Shown here piece by piece: positions 16,139 to 24,550 of a stretch of 31,824 bases of DNA. The DNA is from JBBQUP01 sp038212305 (GTDB taxonomy: Bacteria; Bacteroidota; Bacteroidia; Bacteroidales; Marinilabiliaceae), in NCBI GenBank assembly GCA_038212305.1, contig JBBQUP010000029.1:1-31824 (forward strand). Direction: 5' to 3'. The position numbers were made by a program, and so were the translations under genes. The notes beneath the pieces were generated by a model. That model did no database searches. It worked only from the letters and a program-made list of their open reading frames with translations, and had not been told where the DNA came from. Each line of letters begins with the position of its first letter. Position 1 is the first letter of the stretch.

Positions 16139-16528
16139 TTATTTACGGGTTGCCAAGATTAGTTTGTATTTATTATCCTTGGCAATGTTCATTAGTTTTA
16201 CCACTTCTTTCATAGGTACACTTTCATCTACATGTAACGAAATGTATATGTCAGGATTTTGACCTAATTTTTTTTGAAGCAGAGGCTCTATTTCTTCAAA
16301 TCGAACTTGTTTGGTTTCGATATAATATTTAAGATCTTTAGTGATAGATAAAGTTGTGAGTGGCTTTGCCGATGTCTGATTTTGACTCTGTGGGAGTAGT
16401 AATTTCAGCGCATTGGGATGCACCAAGGTTGAAGTTATCATAAAGAAAATGAGCAACAGGAATACCAAGTCGGTCATCGACGCCATGCTAAATTCGGCAC
16501 TTATTTTACTTCGTTTACGTAATGCCAT
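16139..16528 (-). CDS. exbD: ExbD/TolR biopolymer transport protein
   Basis: This 129-residue inner-membrane protein has one N-terminal transmembrane helix and a small periplasmic domain. The conserved proton-channel Asp is in ASMTDLVFLLLIFFM (Asp20), preceded by the basic cytoplasmic start ALRKRSKIS. With ExbB it forms the proton-driven motor that energises TonB. It lies 6 bases after exbB and 4 before tonB, so the three genes form one operon. Confidence 0.93.
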   Translation of the reverse strand: MALRKRSKISAEFSMASMTDLVFLLLIFFMITSTLVHPNALKLLLPQSQNQTSAKPLTTLSITKDLKYYIETKQVRFEEIEPLLQKKLGQNPDIYISLHVDESVPMKEVVKLMNIAKDNKYKLILATRK

Positions 16529-16534
16529 AATCTA

Positions 16535-17227
16535 TTAATGAGCTGGTTCGTTAAGAATATCCATGAATTCCATTGTGCGAGCTTCCATGTTGAAAACTAC
16601 TTTTTCAACTTTTGCGACCAATAGGTTATAGGCAAAATAAGCTGTAATCCCTACTGTTAATCCGGCTACTGTTGTAACTAATGCTACGTATATGCCACCA
16701 GCTAAAACACTTACTTCAATATTGTTTCCTGCACTACTCATTTGCCAAAAACTTTGTATCATCCCAATAACTGTACCAAGAAATCCGATCATGGGCGCTC
16801 CACCTGCAATAGAAGCTAATGTTGGCAATCCTTTTTCGAGTTTACTGATTTCAAGATTGGCAACATTTTCAATAGCTGTATTTACATCGTTTAATGGCCG
16901 TCCTAAACGACTAATCCCCTTTTCGATCATACGCGCAATAGGGTAAGTGTTCGATTGGCAAAGTGCAACTGCTGAATCAATTTTACCGTCATGAATGTAA
17001 TCTTTAATACGGTTCATGAAATTACTATCTTCAAAAGATGCTTTTTTTAATGCCAAAAAACGCTCAATAAAAATGTAAATAGCAATGAACGATAAAATAT
17101 AAAGTGGATACATGATTAATCCACCTTTCATGGCTAGTTCAAAAAAATTTAGTTCTTTGGGAGCTACAGCAGCACCAGCTTGTATGCTACTTCCTGATGC
17201 TTGAATGAAAAGGAAAATGTTATGCAT
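16535..17227 (-). CDS. exbB: ExbB/TolQ/MotA-type proton channel protein
   Basis: This 230-residue inner-membrane protein has three hydrophobic helices, at about 35-52 (GLIMYPLYILSFIAIYIF), 140-165 (GAPMIGFLGTVIGMIQSFW) and 177-205 (AGGIYVALVTTVAGLTVGI). These are the MotA/TolQ/ExbB family hallmarks, including the GFLGTVIGM and ALVTTVAGL segments. It assembles with ExbD around the proton path. It is the first gene of the operon. A TAGCTTTG box on the minus strand (17358-17351) is a possible promoter with a leader of about 115 nt. Confidence 0.93.
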   Translation of the reverse strand: MHNIFLFIQASGSSIQAGAAVAPKELNFFELAMKGGLIMYPLYILSFIAIYIFIERFLALKKASFEDSNFMNRIKDYIHDGKIDSAVALCQSNTYPIARMIEKGISRLGRPLNDVNTAIENVANLEISKLEKGLPTLASIAGGAPMIGFLGTVIGMIQSFWQMSSAGNNIEVSVLAGGIYVALVTTVAGLTVGITAYFAYNLLVAKVEKVVFNMEARTMEFMDILNEPAH

Positions 17228-17350
17228 GATTTGTTTGATTGATTGTTAATGTTAAAAGTACAAGTGCTTATATGACAATTTTTATGTAACCAAAAATTTA
17301 CTTTACGTCTGTTAGTATATCGTAAAATCAAAAGGTTTATTGCAATGTGA

Positions 17351-17358
17351 CAAAGCTA
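17351..17358 (-). promoter_or_regulatory. Possible -7 box of the exbB-exbD-tonB operon
   Basis: TAGCTTTG on the minus strand fits TAnnTTTG. The spacing to exbB is long and no -33 match was found. The rest of the 204-bp interval between exbB and the TamB-like gene shows nothing recognisable. Confidence 0.3.
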
Positions 17359-17431
17359 TTTTATTGAAGGTAAAAGTAAAAAAAATAATGATGACAATGG
17401 ATAATCAGTCTGATAGTGATAAATTTTTATT

Positions 17432-20400
17432 CTAATTTGTTGGCTCAACCGTTTTGTTTGATTTTTCTTTTTTCTTTTCCCTGCGGTTTTCACCTGTTAT
17501 AAAGTCCCAATATTTTTTAAATAACTCTCCCCAAGTATCAAATTCTTCTTTAAATGATAATCCAACTCCTTGTTTGGTCGGTGAAGTGGTGTAGGTTATG
17601 TCATTATTAGTACGCGAAAAGCCTTTTGCACTAATTGTTCCACTTTTATTGAGTTTAATGTTTACATCATAATCACTTATGAAATTGGTGGTTTTTTTTA
17701 TGTTAGATTCTCCATAACCAAAATTTCCGTTCACATTTACCCGGTCGTTAAAAAGTTGCGTTCCTAAGGCTACTTCAACCTCTTGACTTGAAACGCCATC
17801 ATCGGGTCGATAAGAAAATCCTACGTTTAAGTCTTCATTAATTTGAGATAACCAATTGCTAAATTGATTCGACAATACTTCGGTTGTTGTGACTAAAGCG
17901 GCTTTATTTCCTAAAGCAGAATTTGCTGTTGATGATTTTTGGGATTCGGGCGAATAAAATCGGTTTAGTACTAAAAGTGATAGTACTTGTTTATTGAGAT
18001 CTTCTTGTGTGTGAATGTTTTCTCGAATAATATTTGCTGTTGATTCATCTGCATTAGGCGTTTCAATACTAAAAGCAATAGATGGATTTAGCAATCGGTC
18101 GGTGAGGATTAGATTACAATTGATAGGAATGCGTTTTTTAAGTTCTTCAGATCCAGCAATATTTCCAACATACGATGCACCAGCTAAATCGTACAAGCTT
18201 GTGCGAAGTTTATATATCGCATTTAAATGAATAATGGCATTATAAGGATCTCCATCCCAACGTACTTGACTTCCTTTGTTTATCTGAAAACGTTTATTTA
18301 CAAAATTTTGGAATGAAAATAAATAATCTCCATCTTCAAAAAGGTAATCTCCAAAAATTGAAATGTGTTGATACTTATCAATTTTCAATTGTATATTTCC
18401 ATTCCCAGTTCCTTTTAAAACATCACCAGTTAGAGGATTGAAAATGATTTGAATTTTTGCATCTGGAGTAATATCTAAATCCATATTCATTTCAAGTCCC
18501 GATAAATCAACGGTATAACCTAGTTTTTCGAAGCTGTTTTTTGAAGATGTATTTTTGGTGGATAAGAACTGAACGAAGCTATTATCCGATATTTCACCAG
18601 CATCTTGCAATGGAATATAAAACTGGGTGTTTTCCCGTGTTCTTCCATTTATATCCATAACAATTTTGTCAGTTGAGCCTGTAATAAGCATTTCCCCTGT
18701 GGCATAAACTGAGCCATAAAACAGTGGATTGTCTTTTTGTCTGGTATCTAAGGCTAGGAAATTATCAATGTCAACAATCAAATCATATTTTAAATTCGAA
18801 AAATTATCGTGAGTAATGGTACCATAAAAAACCCCTTTATGATTTTGCTTATCTCGAATAGTCATGTTTTTAAATATCATTTTCCCAGGAAGAAAAATGG
18901 CGGAATCGCTTATCGAATAGGTTGTATTTAGAATATCTGAGCTAAAACGGCCATCCTCGAGTTTGACGCGAGCTGTTAAAACTGGCGAAGAAAGTGGACC
19001 GTTAAATTGAATATCGCCCGAAATGTTTCCTGATAGGTTTTGTATGGCTTGGTTTAAGTATAGATTTAAAAAACCAGCATCTAATTTGTTGGCATGCGAA
19101 GCAAACTCGATTTGCTTATTTTTTATAGATAAATGGCCTTCACCCTTCAAGCGATATTCATCTTCATCAATCAAATCGGTTTTTAAATTAAGCCCAAGCT
19201 TATTATTATCCCAAGAACTCGAAATCATTAATTGTCCCATGGGAGATCCATTAAACATTAAATCATCAATGGTTAATTCGCCAATTATTTCTGGGGTATT
19301 AAAAATATTTTTTGCTGAGAACTCACCATTTAATAAGCCACTTAGATTAACATCTGTAAGATCTATGTTCTTGAAAAAGTCGGATAAACTAATGTTTCTG
19401 ACATATCCGTTTAATCCATCCGGATTCACTTTATTTGCCGATCCATCGATCGTAATCTGCTGATTGTTATGCCATAATCTGAAGTTGTCAATCCAAAATC
19501 CATATTGATTTATGCCACCTTTCGTTGCTTTAATATTCCAAACCGTATCGTTTATGATGATGTTTGATGGATGAATTTGCACCTCCGAATTCAACCCTTT
19601 ATCATTGCGCAAAAAAGTTGTTTCAGTAAATATAGATCCACCATTGGTTATGGCTCCCCAATTATTCCAAAAAATATCTATCGAAGAAATATCGGAGTTT
19701 GCTTTTTGATGAACCGAAAAATTATATAAGCTGAAACTGCTGAATAATTGCAATCGATCAATATTTATTGATGAAGTAAATATTTTGTCACCATTTACAT
19801 GCAATTGTAACCCTTCGCCATTGTATTGGTTGTAATTGATTTTGTCGAGTTCAACATCTAAGGTTACTTGTTTTTTTTCAGTGTTAATTTGTCCGCTTAC
19901 ATTCCCATTATTCGAAATTTCAATATCTGGGTCAATAAAATGAATGAGAGACCCCATCTTCTTTAATTTAAAAAAGAACGAAAAGTCATTGGTGGGCAAG
20001 TCGTTAGGTTCAATTTGTCTTGTATTTAAAGATGGAAGGTAGCTTGATAGGTACCATAATAAGGTTGAGCTAACTTTGGTGAAATTGTATTTTCCTGTGA
20101 TTTTTCCATCAATTAAATCACTATTGATAGATAATTGTTTTTCATCTTCATATCGAATAGCATTTACTACTATCGAATCAATAGAAATGGTTTGTTCAGG
20201 TGATACTATTTTGCCATTATCTAAACGAATAAATCCAATCATATCATCGAAATTACTCGCTTCGAAATTCGATAATAAATCAGCTGAAAACAGTGTTTTG
20301 GGTCGATTAGAAATGATATTTATTTGAGATAGATTAATATCCTTTAATCGAGCAAAAAAGTTAAAGTTGGGAATGGATTGATTGAAATCGATACTTCCCG

Positions 20401-21892
20401 AAAAGCTTGCATATCCGTTTGGATCATTTAATTCAAAAAGACCATCAAATTTTTTATTGGTAAAAAGTCCATTCAAATCAATGTGTTTGTAAAAATAGTC
20501 ATTCACAAAAATCGAGTCGATAGTTCCTTGTAGGTAAGTGAAATAATCAGTAGCTGTTTTGCGAGATCCATTGATTGTCATGTGCATCGTAATACCACCT
20601 AAATCATCTGAAGCTCCTAGCATTGTTCCAATGTCAAAATCTTTAGCTTTAATGCTACCTGAAAAATTGAATCTATCAGTCAGTTTAATTCCAATATCAG
20701 TTTGAATATTGCCTAAATTGGTTTTAAACTTACCATAAGCAACTAAATCGCTTAAAAAACCTGTGAAATTCCCCTTGTAACTTATCTTGCCAAGTTTTGA
20801 GAAAGAGGATGGGAATAGACTTGTTTTTTTATGTGACGGTTCTGAAATAAATAATTCAATATCCGACGTGGTGGTCTCTAAGTTGTTGATGTCTAAGTAT
20901 AAAAATGTTTCTTTAATATTGGGAAGACCAACTAAATCAAACGAAGAACTCAAATAAGTTGACTCTCCCATCGATAATTCAACATCCCTGCCTTTTAAGT
21001 TGGCCAAATTGCCACTTAAACGCCCAGTTAGCATAACATCGGTTTGCAAAGGATTTTCAATTGGTAAAAAGTAGGTCAAATCATAGGGCGATAGATGTAA
21101 TTTTTTTATTGAAATGTCAAAGTTTAAGCCATCATAAAGTTGTAGATTTTTAGTTGAATCTGTTTCGAAATGTAAAAAGAGTGAATCAACACTAAGTGAA
21201 CTATAGGGGGTTGCGATATTTAAGTTTTTAAGCACCACTTTTTGAGCATTATAGCCAATTCTGGCTCCCATCTCAGTTAGTTTAAACCCACACTGTTCCT
21301 CTAATGCAAGTTTTGATAAACGACAAGAGAATGTATCTGCTGCTAATAATATTTGATCAATAACTACATTGATTTTAGAAGTTTTGATATTGTTTAATTT
21401 AAACAATGTGGAATAATTAGTGGTGTCTAGTGTGCTATATTGTAATCTCCCTTCTTTGATTTGAATTTTCATGATGTTTAAATTCCACTCAAAGGTATCA
21501 ATGGTTGATTTTGTGTTGAAAAATTGGAAGTTAAAACCATTTGAATACTCTTTAATGCTAATTTGTGGAGTACTTGCGATGATTTGATTAAATCGTATTT
21601 GTTTTTGTTTAAGCGAAAATGAACCAATTGTTGTTGTTAGTTCCGGCAGACTTAGTAGCGTGTCGTTATGTTGATCTAATAACACTAGTTTTTTTAAAAC
21701 AATGCGACTAAAAGGTAAAAAATAGGCTTTGTCGATTGTAATGGTGGTATGGTAGTTTGAGCTTAGTTTGGCAGCAATTTTTTTAGCTAGTTGTGTTTGA
21801 ACAGAGGGGATTAAACAGATGGATATGATTATCACAGGAATTAATAAAATTCCAGCGATTAAAGAAAAACCTATTTTGTATATTTTTTTAAT
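17432..21892 (-). CDS. Very large TamB-like (DUF490) translocation/assembly or lipid-transport protein
   Basis: This protein of about 1,486 residues belongs to the TamB/AsmA-like family: an N-terminal membrane anchor, then a very long run of beta-strand repeats, then a C-terminal DUF490 block (about the last 350 residues, including GNGNIQLKIDKYQHISIFG and the RPDDGVSSQEVEVALGTQL region). Such proteins bridge inner and outer membranes and take part in outer-membrane protein assembly or phospholipid transport. The first conventional start in frame is GTG at 21835, but it would cut the anchor in half. The frame stays open upstream and reads KKIYKIGFSLIAGILLIPV, a typical basic start plus helix, directly after an ATT codon at 21892-21890. 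I therefore place the start there. Divergent from tsaD. Confidence 0.85.
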   Translation of the reverse strand: MKKIYKIGFSLIAGILLIPVIIISICLIPSVQTQLAKKIAAKLSSNYHTTITIDKAYFLPFSRIVLKKLVLLDQHNDTLLSLPELTTTIGSFSLKQKQIRFNQIIASTPQISIKEYSNGFNFQFFNTKSTIDTFEWNLNIMKIQIKEGRLQYSTLDTTNYSTLFKLNNIKTSKINVVIDQILLAADTFSCRLSKLALEEQCGFKLTEMGARIGYNAQKVVLKNLNIATPYSSLSVDSLFLHFETDSTKNLQLYDGLNFDISIKKLHLSPYDLTYFLPIENPLQTDVMLTGRLSGNLANLKGRDVELSMGESTYLSSSFDLVGLPNIKETFLYLDINNLETTTSDIELFISEPSHKKTSLFPSSFSKLGKISYKGNFTGFLSDLVAYGKFKTNLGNIQTDIGIKLTDRFNFSGSIKAKDFDIGTMLGASDDLGGITMHMTINGSRKTATDYFTYLQGTIDSIFVNDYFYKHIDLNGLFTNKKFDGLFELNDPNGYASFSGSIDFNQSIPNFNFFARLKDINLSQINIISNRPKTLFSADLLSNFEASNFDDMIGFIRLDNGKIVSPEQTISIDSIVVNAIRYEDEKQLSINSDLIDGKITGKYNFTKVSSTLLWYLSSYLPSLNTRQIEPNDLPTNDFSFFFKLKKMGSLIHFIDPDIEISNNGNVSGQINTEKKQVTLDVELDKINYNQYNGEGLQLHVNGDKIFTSSINIDRLQLFSSFSLYNFSVHQKANSDISSIDIFWNNWGAITNGGSIFTETTFLRNDKGLNSEVQIHPSNIIINDTVWNIKATKGGINQYGFWIDNFRLWHNNQQITIDGSANKVNPDGLNGYVRNISLSDFFKNIDLTDVNLSGLLNGEFSAKNIFNTPEIIGELTIDDLMFNGSPMGQLMISSSWDNNKLGLNLKTDLIDEDEYRLKGEGHLSIKNKQIEFASHANKLDAGFLNLYLNQAIQNLSGNISGDIQFNGPLSSPVLTARVKLEDGRFSSDILNTTYSISDSAIFLPGKMIFKNMTIRDKQNHKGVFYGTITHDNFSNLKYDLIVDIDNFLALDTRQKDNPLFYGSVYATGEMLITGSTDKIVMDINGRTRENTQFYIPLQDAGEISDNSFVQFLSTKNTSSKNSFEKLGYTVDLSGLEMNMDLDITPDAKIQIIFNPLTGDVLKGTGNGNIQLKIDKYQHISIFGDYLFEDGDYLFSFQNFVNKRFQINKGSQVRWDGDPYNAIIHLNAIYKLRTSLYDLAGASYVGNIAGSEELKKRIPINCNLILTDRLLNPSIAFSIETPNADESTANIIRENIHTQEDLNKQVLSLLVLNRFYSPESQKSSTANSALGNKAALVTTTEVLSNQFSNWLSQINEDLNVGFSYRPDDGVSSQEVEVALGTQLFNDRVNVNGNFGYGESNIKKTTNFISDYDVNIKLNKSGTISAKGFSRTNNDITYTTSPTKQGVGLSFKEEFDTWGELFKKYWDFITGENRREKKKEKSNKTVEPTN

Positions 21893-21899
21893 AATTTTG
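21892..21899 (+). promoter_or_regulatory. -7 box toward tsaD
   Basis: TAATTTTG on the plus strand fits TAnnTTTG and would give a tsaD leader of about 84 nt. It overlaps the proposed start of the TamB-like gene on the other strand. The -33 element is not clear. Confidence 0.35.
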
Positions 21900-21917
21900 C
21901 TGTATTATAAATTGCGA

Positions 21918-21925
21918 CAAAATTA
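21918..21925 (-). promoter_or_regulatory. -7 box toward the TamB-like gene
   Basis: TAATTTTG on the minus strand would start transcription near 21911, about 20 bases upstream of the proposed ATT start at 21892. Together with the plus-strand box at 21892-21899 it would make a compact divergent promoter pair. Confidence 0.35.
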
Positions 21926-21989
21926 ATGAAATTCTTTGAGTGAGCAGTGATTTAAGTGCTATCAAAAAGAATATCTGAAAAATATTTGA

Positions 21990-23015
21990 ATGAAAGATTT
22001 ATTTGTGTTGGGGATTGAGTCTTCTTGTGATGATACATCGGCTGCTGTTTTAAATAATTCGGTTGTTTTATCTAATGTTGTAGCCACTCAATTGGTTCAT
22101 GAAGAATATGGTGGTGTTGTTCCTGAATTGGCTAGCCGTGCTCACCAACAAAATATTATACCAGTGGTTGATAAGGCATTAAAAGAAGCTGGCGTTGATA
22201 AAAATCAGATTCATGCCATCGCTTTTACTCGTGGACCTGGTTTAATGGGAGCTTTAATGGTTGGGACTTCCTTTGCAAAAGGATTTGCGTTGGCTAAAAA
22301 CATACCATTAATTGATGTTAATCATTTGCAAGCTCATGTATTAGCTCATTTTATTAAAACAAACGAAGAGGATAATCATCAGCCTAAATTTCCTTTTTTA
22401 TGCTTACTTGTATCAGGAGGAAATAGTCAGATTGTTATAGTTCGTGATTATTTAAACATGGAAGTGATTGGTCAAACCATTGATGATGCTGCCGGAGAAG
22501 CATTTGATAAGTGCGCAAAAGTATTAGGTCTTCCCTATCCGGGCGGTCCTATGGTTGATAAGTTGGCGGCTAAAGGTGATTTGTCAAAATATAAATTTAA
22601 TAAACCTCGAATAACTGGTTACGATTATAGTTTTAGTGGGCTAAAAACCTCTTTTCTTTATTTTTTGAGAGATAAAACAAAGGAGAATCCTCTGTTTATT
22701 GAGAATGAAATAAATCATTTATGTGCGTCTTTACAAAACACTATTGTTGAAATATTGTTAGAAAAGCTAGAAAAGGCAGCGATAGATAATGGTATAACAA
22801 CCATAGCGCTTGCAGGTGGTGTTTCGGCCAATTCGGCTTTAAGATTGGGAATTGCAAAATTGGCAGAAAAATATAATTGGGAAACATTTATTCCAAACCT
22901 GTCGTACACAACCGATAATGCAGCAATGATTGCTATAACAGGCTATTATAAATTTTTAATTGGTGAGTTTTGCGGACAAGAGGTTGCGCCTTTTTCTCGT
23001 TTAACATGGGATTAA
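21990..23015 (+). CDS. tsaD: tRNA N6-adenosine threonylcarbamoyltransferase
   Basis: This enzyme transfers the threonylcarbamoyl group from TC-AMP to A37 of tRNAs that read ANN codons, working with TsaB and TsaE. The 341 residues have the TsaD order: GIESSCDDTSAAV at the N-terminus, ELASRAHQQNI, the metal-binding HLQAHVLAH (two His), LLVSGGNSQIV, DDAAGEAFDKCAKVLGLPYP, and the late ALAGGVSANSALR and TDNAAMIA with its metal Asp. The start gives the expected short N-terminus. It is divergent from the TamB-like gene, an arrangement common in Bacteroidales. Confidence 0.98.
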   Translation: MKDLFVLGIESSCDDTSAAVLNNSVVLSNVVATQLVHEEYGGVVPELASRAHQQNIIPVVDKALKEAGVDKNQIHAIAFTRGPGLMGALMVGTSFAKGFALAKNIPLIDVNHLQAHVLAHFIKTNEEDNHQPKFPFLCLLVSGGNSQIVIVRDYLNMEVIGQTIDDAAGEAFDKCAKVLGLPYPGGPMVDKLAAKGDLSKYKFNKPRITGYDYSFSGLKTSFLYFLRDKTKENPLFIENEINHLCASLQNTIVEILLEKLEKAAIDNGITTIALAGGVSANSALRLGIAKLAEKYNWETFIPNLSYTTDNAAMIAITGYYKFLIGEFCGQEVAPFSRLTWD

Positions 23016-23061
23016 TTACGTATTTAACTAAAAATGTAGCGTTTTTATCAAAAAAATGTTT

Positions 23062-23099
23062 AAAAACAGTATTTTTAAGTGCTGCGTAATACTTTTTTT
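23062..23099 (+). terminator. Possible terminator between tsaD and the peptide cassette
   Basis: AGTATT (23068-23073) pairs with AATACT (23088-23093), extended by A:T pairs past a C:T mismatch, and is followed by seven T. The stem is weak in G+C, so termination would be partial. Confidence 0.4.
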
Positions 23100-23100
23100 A

Positions 23101-23108
23101 TATTTTTG
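23101..23108 (+). promoter_or_regulatory. -7 box of the peptide cassette
   Basis: TATTTTTG fits TAnnTTTG and lies 17 bases before the ATG of the PqqD-like gene, directly after the possible tsaD terminator. The leader would be about 11 nt. No convincing -33 was found. Confidence 0.4.
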
Positions 23109-23125
23109 CGGTAATTTGATTCGAA

Positions 23126-23419
23126 ATGAATTTGGACTCCGTTTATGTAAAGACTGGTAATTTTGTTGAAAAGCAAATTGGCGATGAGTTAGTTTTGGTT
23201 CCAATTGTTGATCACATAGCCAAAATGACAGAAGTTTTTACCTTAAATGAAGTGGCTGCTTTTATTTGGAATAGAATTAGCATAGATTATAGTTTGGCTC
23301 AAATTTTAGAACAGCTTAATAGCTCTTTTGAAGTGGAATCAACAAAAGCTAATGAAGATTTAGTTCGATTTGTGCAGGAGGCTTTGATTAAAAATATTAT
23401 TAAACCTGCTGAGGCATAA
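23126..23419 (+). CDS. PqqD-like peptide-recognition protein (RRE fold)
   Basis: This 97-residue protein resembles the PqqD/RiPP-recognition-element family. A beta-rich N-terminal half (VEKQIGDELVLVPI at about 14-27) is followed by the characteristic FTLNEVAAFIWNRIS segment (about 39-52) and a C-terminal helix pair. PqqD-type domains bind the leader of a precursor peptide and present it to the modifying enzyme. It is the first gene of a five-gene plus-strand cassette and is followed one base later by the small peptide gene, so leader binding is the natural reading. It lacks any fused enzyme domain. Similar stand-alone proteins accompany HprK-related kinases and lasso-peptide proteases. Confidence 0.82.
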   Translation: MNLDSVYVKTGNFVEKQIGDELVLVPIVDHIAKMTEVFTLNEVAAFIWNRISIDYSLAQILEQLNSSFEVESTKANEDLVRFVQEALIKNIIKPAEA

Positions 23420-23420
23420 T

Positions 23421-23621
23421 ATGAATATGGTGAACAATAAAAAAATAAAGTATATTTCTCCGTTACTAACCGTTATTTCTGTTGATAGAGAAATAACCTT
23501 GGTAATGATTAGCGATCCTCCAATTGATCCACCAGGGGCGCCACCATCGCCTAAGTCTTCTCCAAATAAAGACCAACCCAATCCGTTTGGAGGTTCAAAA
23601 CCAGATTATAGTAAAATGTAA
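23421..23621 (+). CDS. Candidate RiPP precursor peptide, 66 residues, Pro-rich C-terminus
   Basis: The N-terminal half (1-30) is basic then hydrophobic and contains YISPLL (Tyr11, Pro14, Leu16), which fits the YxxPxL leader motif bound by RRE proteins in lasso-peptide systems. The C-terminal half (31-66) is built very differently, with repeated PP pairs (DPPIDPPGAPPSP), many Ser/Lys/Asp and one GG (FGGSKPDYSKM at the end). It contains no Cys and no Thr, so thioether chemistry is excluded. The gene sits between the pqqD-like gene (1 base) and the kinase gene (8 bases). Precursor status is inferred from size, context and motif. The start may be the first or third codon, both Met. Confidence 0.68.
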   Translation: MNMVNNKKIKYISPLLTVISVDREITLVMISDPPIDPPGAPPSPKSSPNKDQPNPFGGSKPDYSKM

Positions 23622-23629
23622 GAATTGTT

Positions 23630-24550
23630 ATGCCGGAAGAGCCAATATTTAATTTAAGGGTAGCCGGCACAAACATTCGTTTTCTACGAGTGGATTCGAA
23701 TTTTTCAATAAGATATGATGGCTCCGAAAAGCATTTTCTAGTTAGAAATAGTCTTGCATCTCCCGATAGTTTTATTAATTACGATGGGCGTATTATAAAA
23801 CGTTCAATCAACGAATTCCCCAATTGGGTAATTGTATTTAAAGGGAAACCTTGGGGCAATTACGAGTCGCCATATAATTGGCATGTAGCAATTTCAGATA
23901 AGAAAGTTGCCATTCATATTAACTTTATTGAGTCGAATGATTTAAACAATGCATGCATTGTTATTGATCCTGAATTAAAAACAGTTGATCTTTTGCTTGA
24001 CAGTAAAGAGAGTCAATACGAGTTTTTCCCCTATTTAAATCCCATTGGAGTACTTTTACAAATATACCTTCTACATTTTGCAGGAGGTTTTATGCTGCAT
24101 GGATCAAGCGTTGTTTTAAACGATATGGGTTTTGTGTTTTCCGGATTATCAGGAATAGGTAAATCAACCATGGCTGGATTATGGCAACAACAAGGCGCTA
24201 CAGTTATTAATGACGATAGATTGGCGATAATGCCTTTTGATAATGGGTTTCATGCTCACAATACTCCAATGCCTTATTATGATGATTATCCAAAGTTTGC
24301 ACCTATAAAAGCGCTTTTTTTGCTGGAACAATCAACGCAGCATACTTATCGTAAATTAAGTCGTAGCGAAGCCGTTGTTCGTGTAATGGCCAATTGCATG
24401 CAGCATTTTCATACCTCCGATTATGTAATAAAACATATTGAAATACTAACCGAGTTTGTAAATAGAGTTCCTGTTTATCATTTAGGTTTTACTCCAACGG
24501 CTGATGTGGTAGATTTTGTTTTAAAACTGATAGAAAATGACCACCAATAA
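23630..24550 (+). CDS. HprK-related kinase (PEP-carboxykinase-like fold)
   Basis: This 306-residue soluble protein has its catalytic features in the second half: HGSSVV (His157-Gly158), the P-loop GLSGIGKST (172-180) and VINDDRLAI (Asp195, Asp196), in the order of HPr kinase/phosphorylase and its relatives. The first 150 residues are beta-rich and family-specific. Related kinases act in lasso-peptide clusters, phosphorylating a precursor Ser, and in HPr-rel-A systems with PqqD-like partners. The cassette context suggests that the 66-residue peptide is its substrate, which is inference. No HPr gene or sugar-PTS gene is nearby. Its end overlaps the next gene by 14 bases. Confidence 0.85.
   Translation: MPEEPIFNLRVAGTNIRFLRVDSNFSIRYDGSEKHFLVRNSLASPDSFINYDGRIIKRSINEFPNWVIVFKGKPWGNYESPYNWHVAISDKKVAIHINFIESNDLNNACIVIDPELKTVDLLLDSKESQYEFFPYLNPIGVLLQIYLLHFAGGFMLHGSSVVLNDMGFVFSGLSGIGKSTMAGLWQQQGATVINDDRLAIMPFDNGFHAHNTPMPYYDDYPKFAPIKALFLLEQSTQHTYRKLSRSEAVVRVMANCMQHFHTSDYVIKHIEILTEFVNRVPVYHLGFTPTADVVDFVLKLIENDHQ

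Noticed and set aside
23360..23581. Minus-strand ORF over the candidate precursor peptide
   Set aside because: It is antisense to the precursor, and its Gly-rich composition simply mirrors the Pro codons on the other strand.
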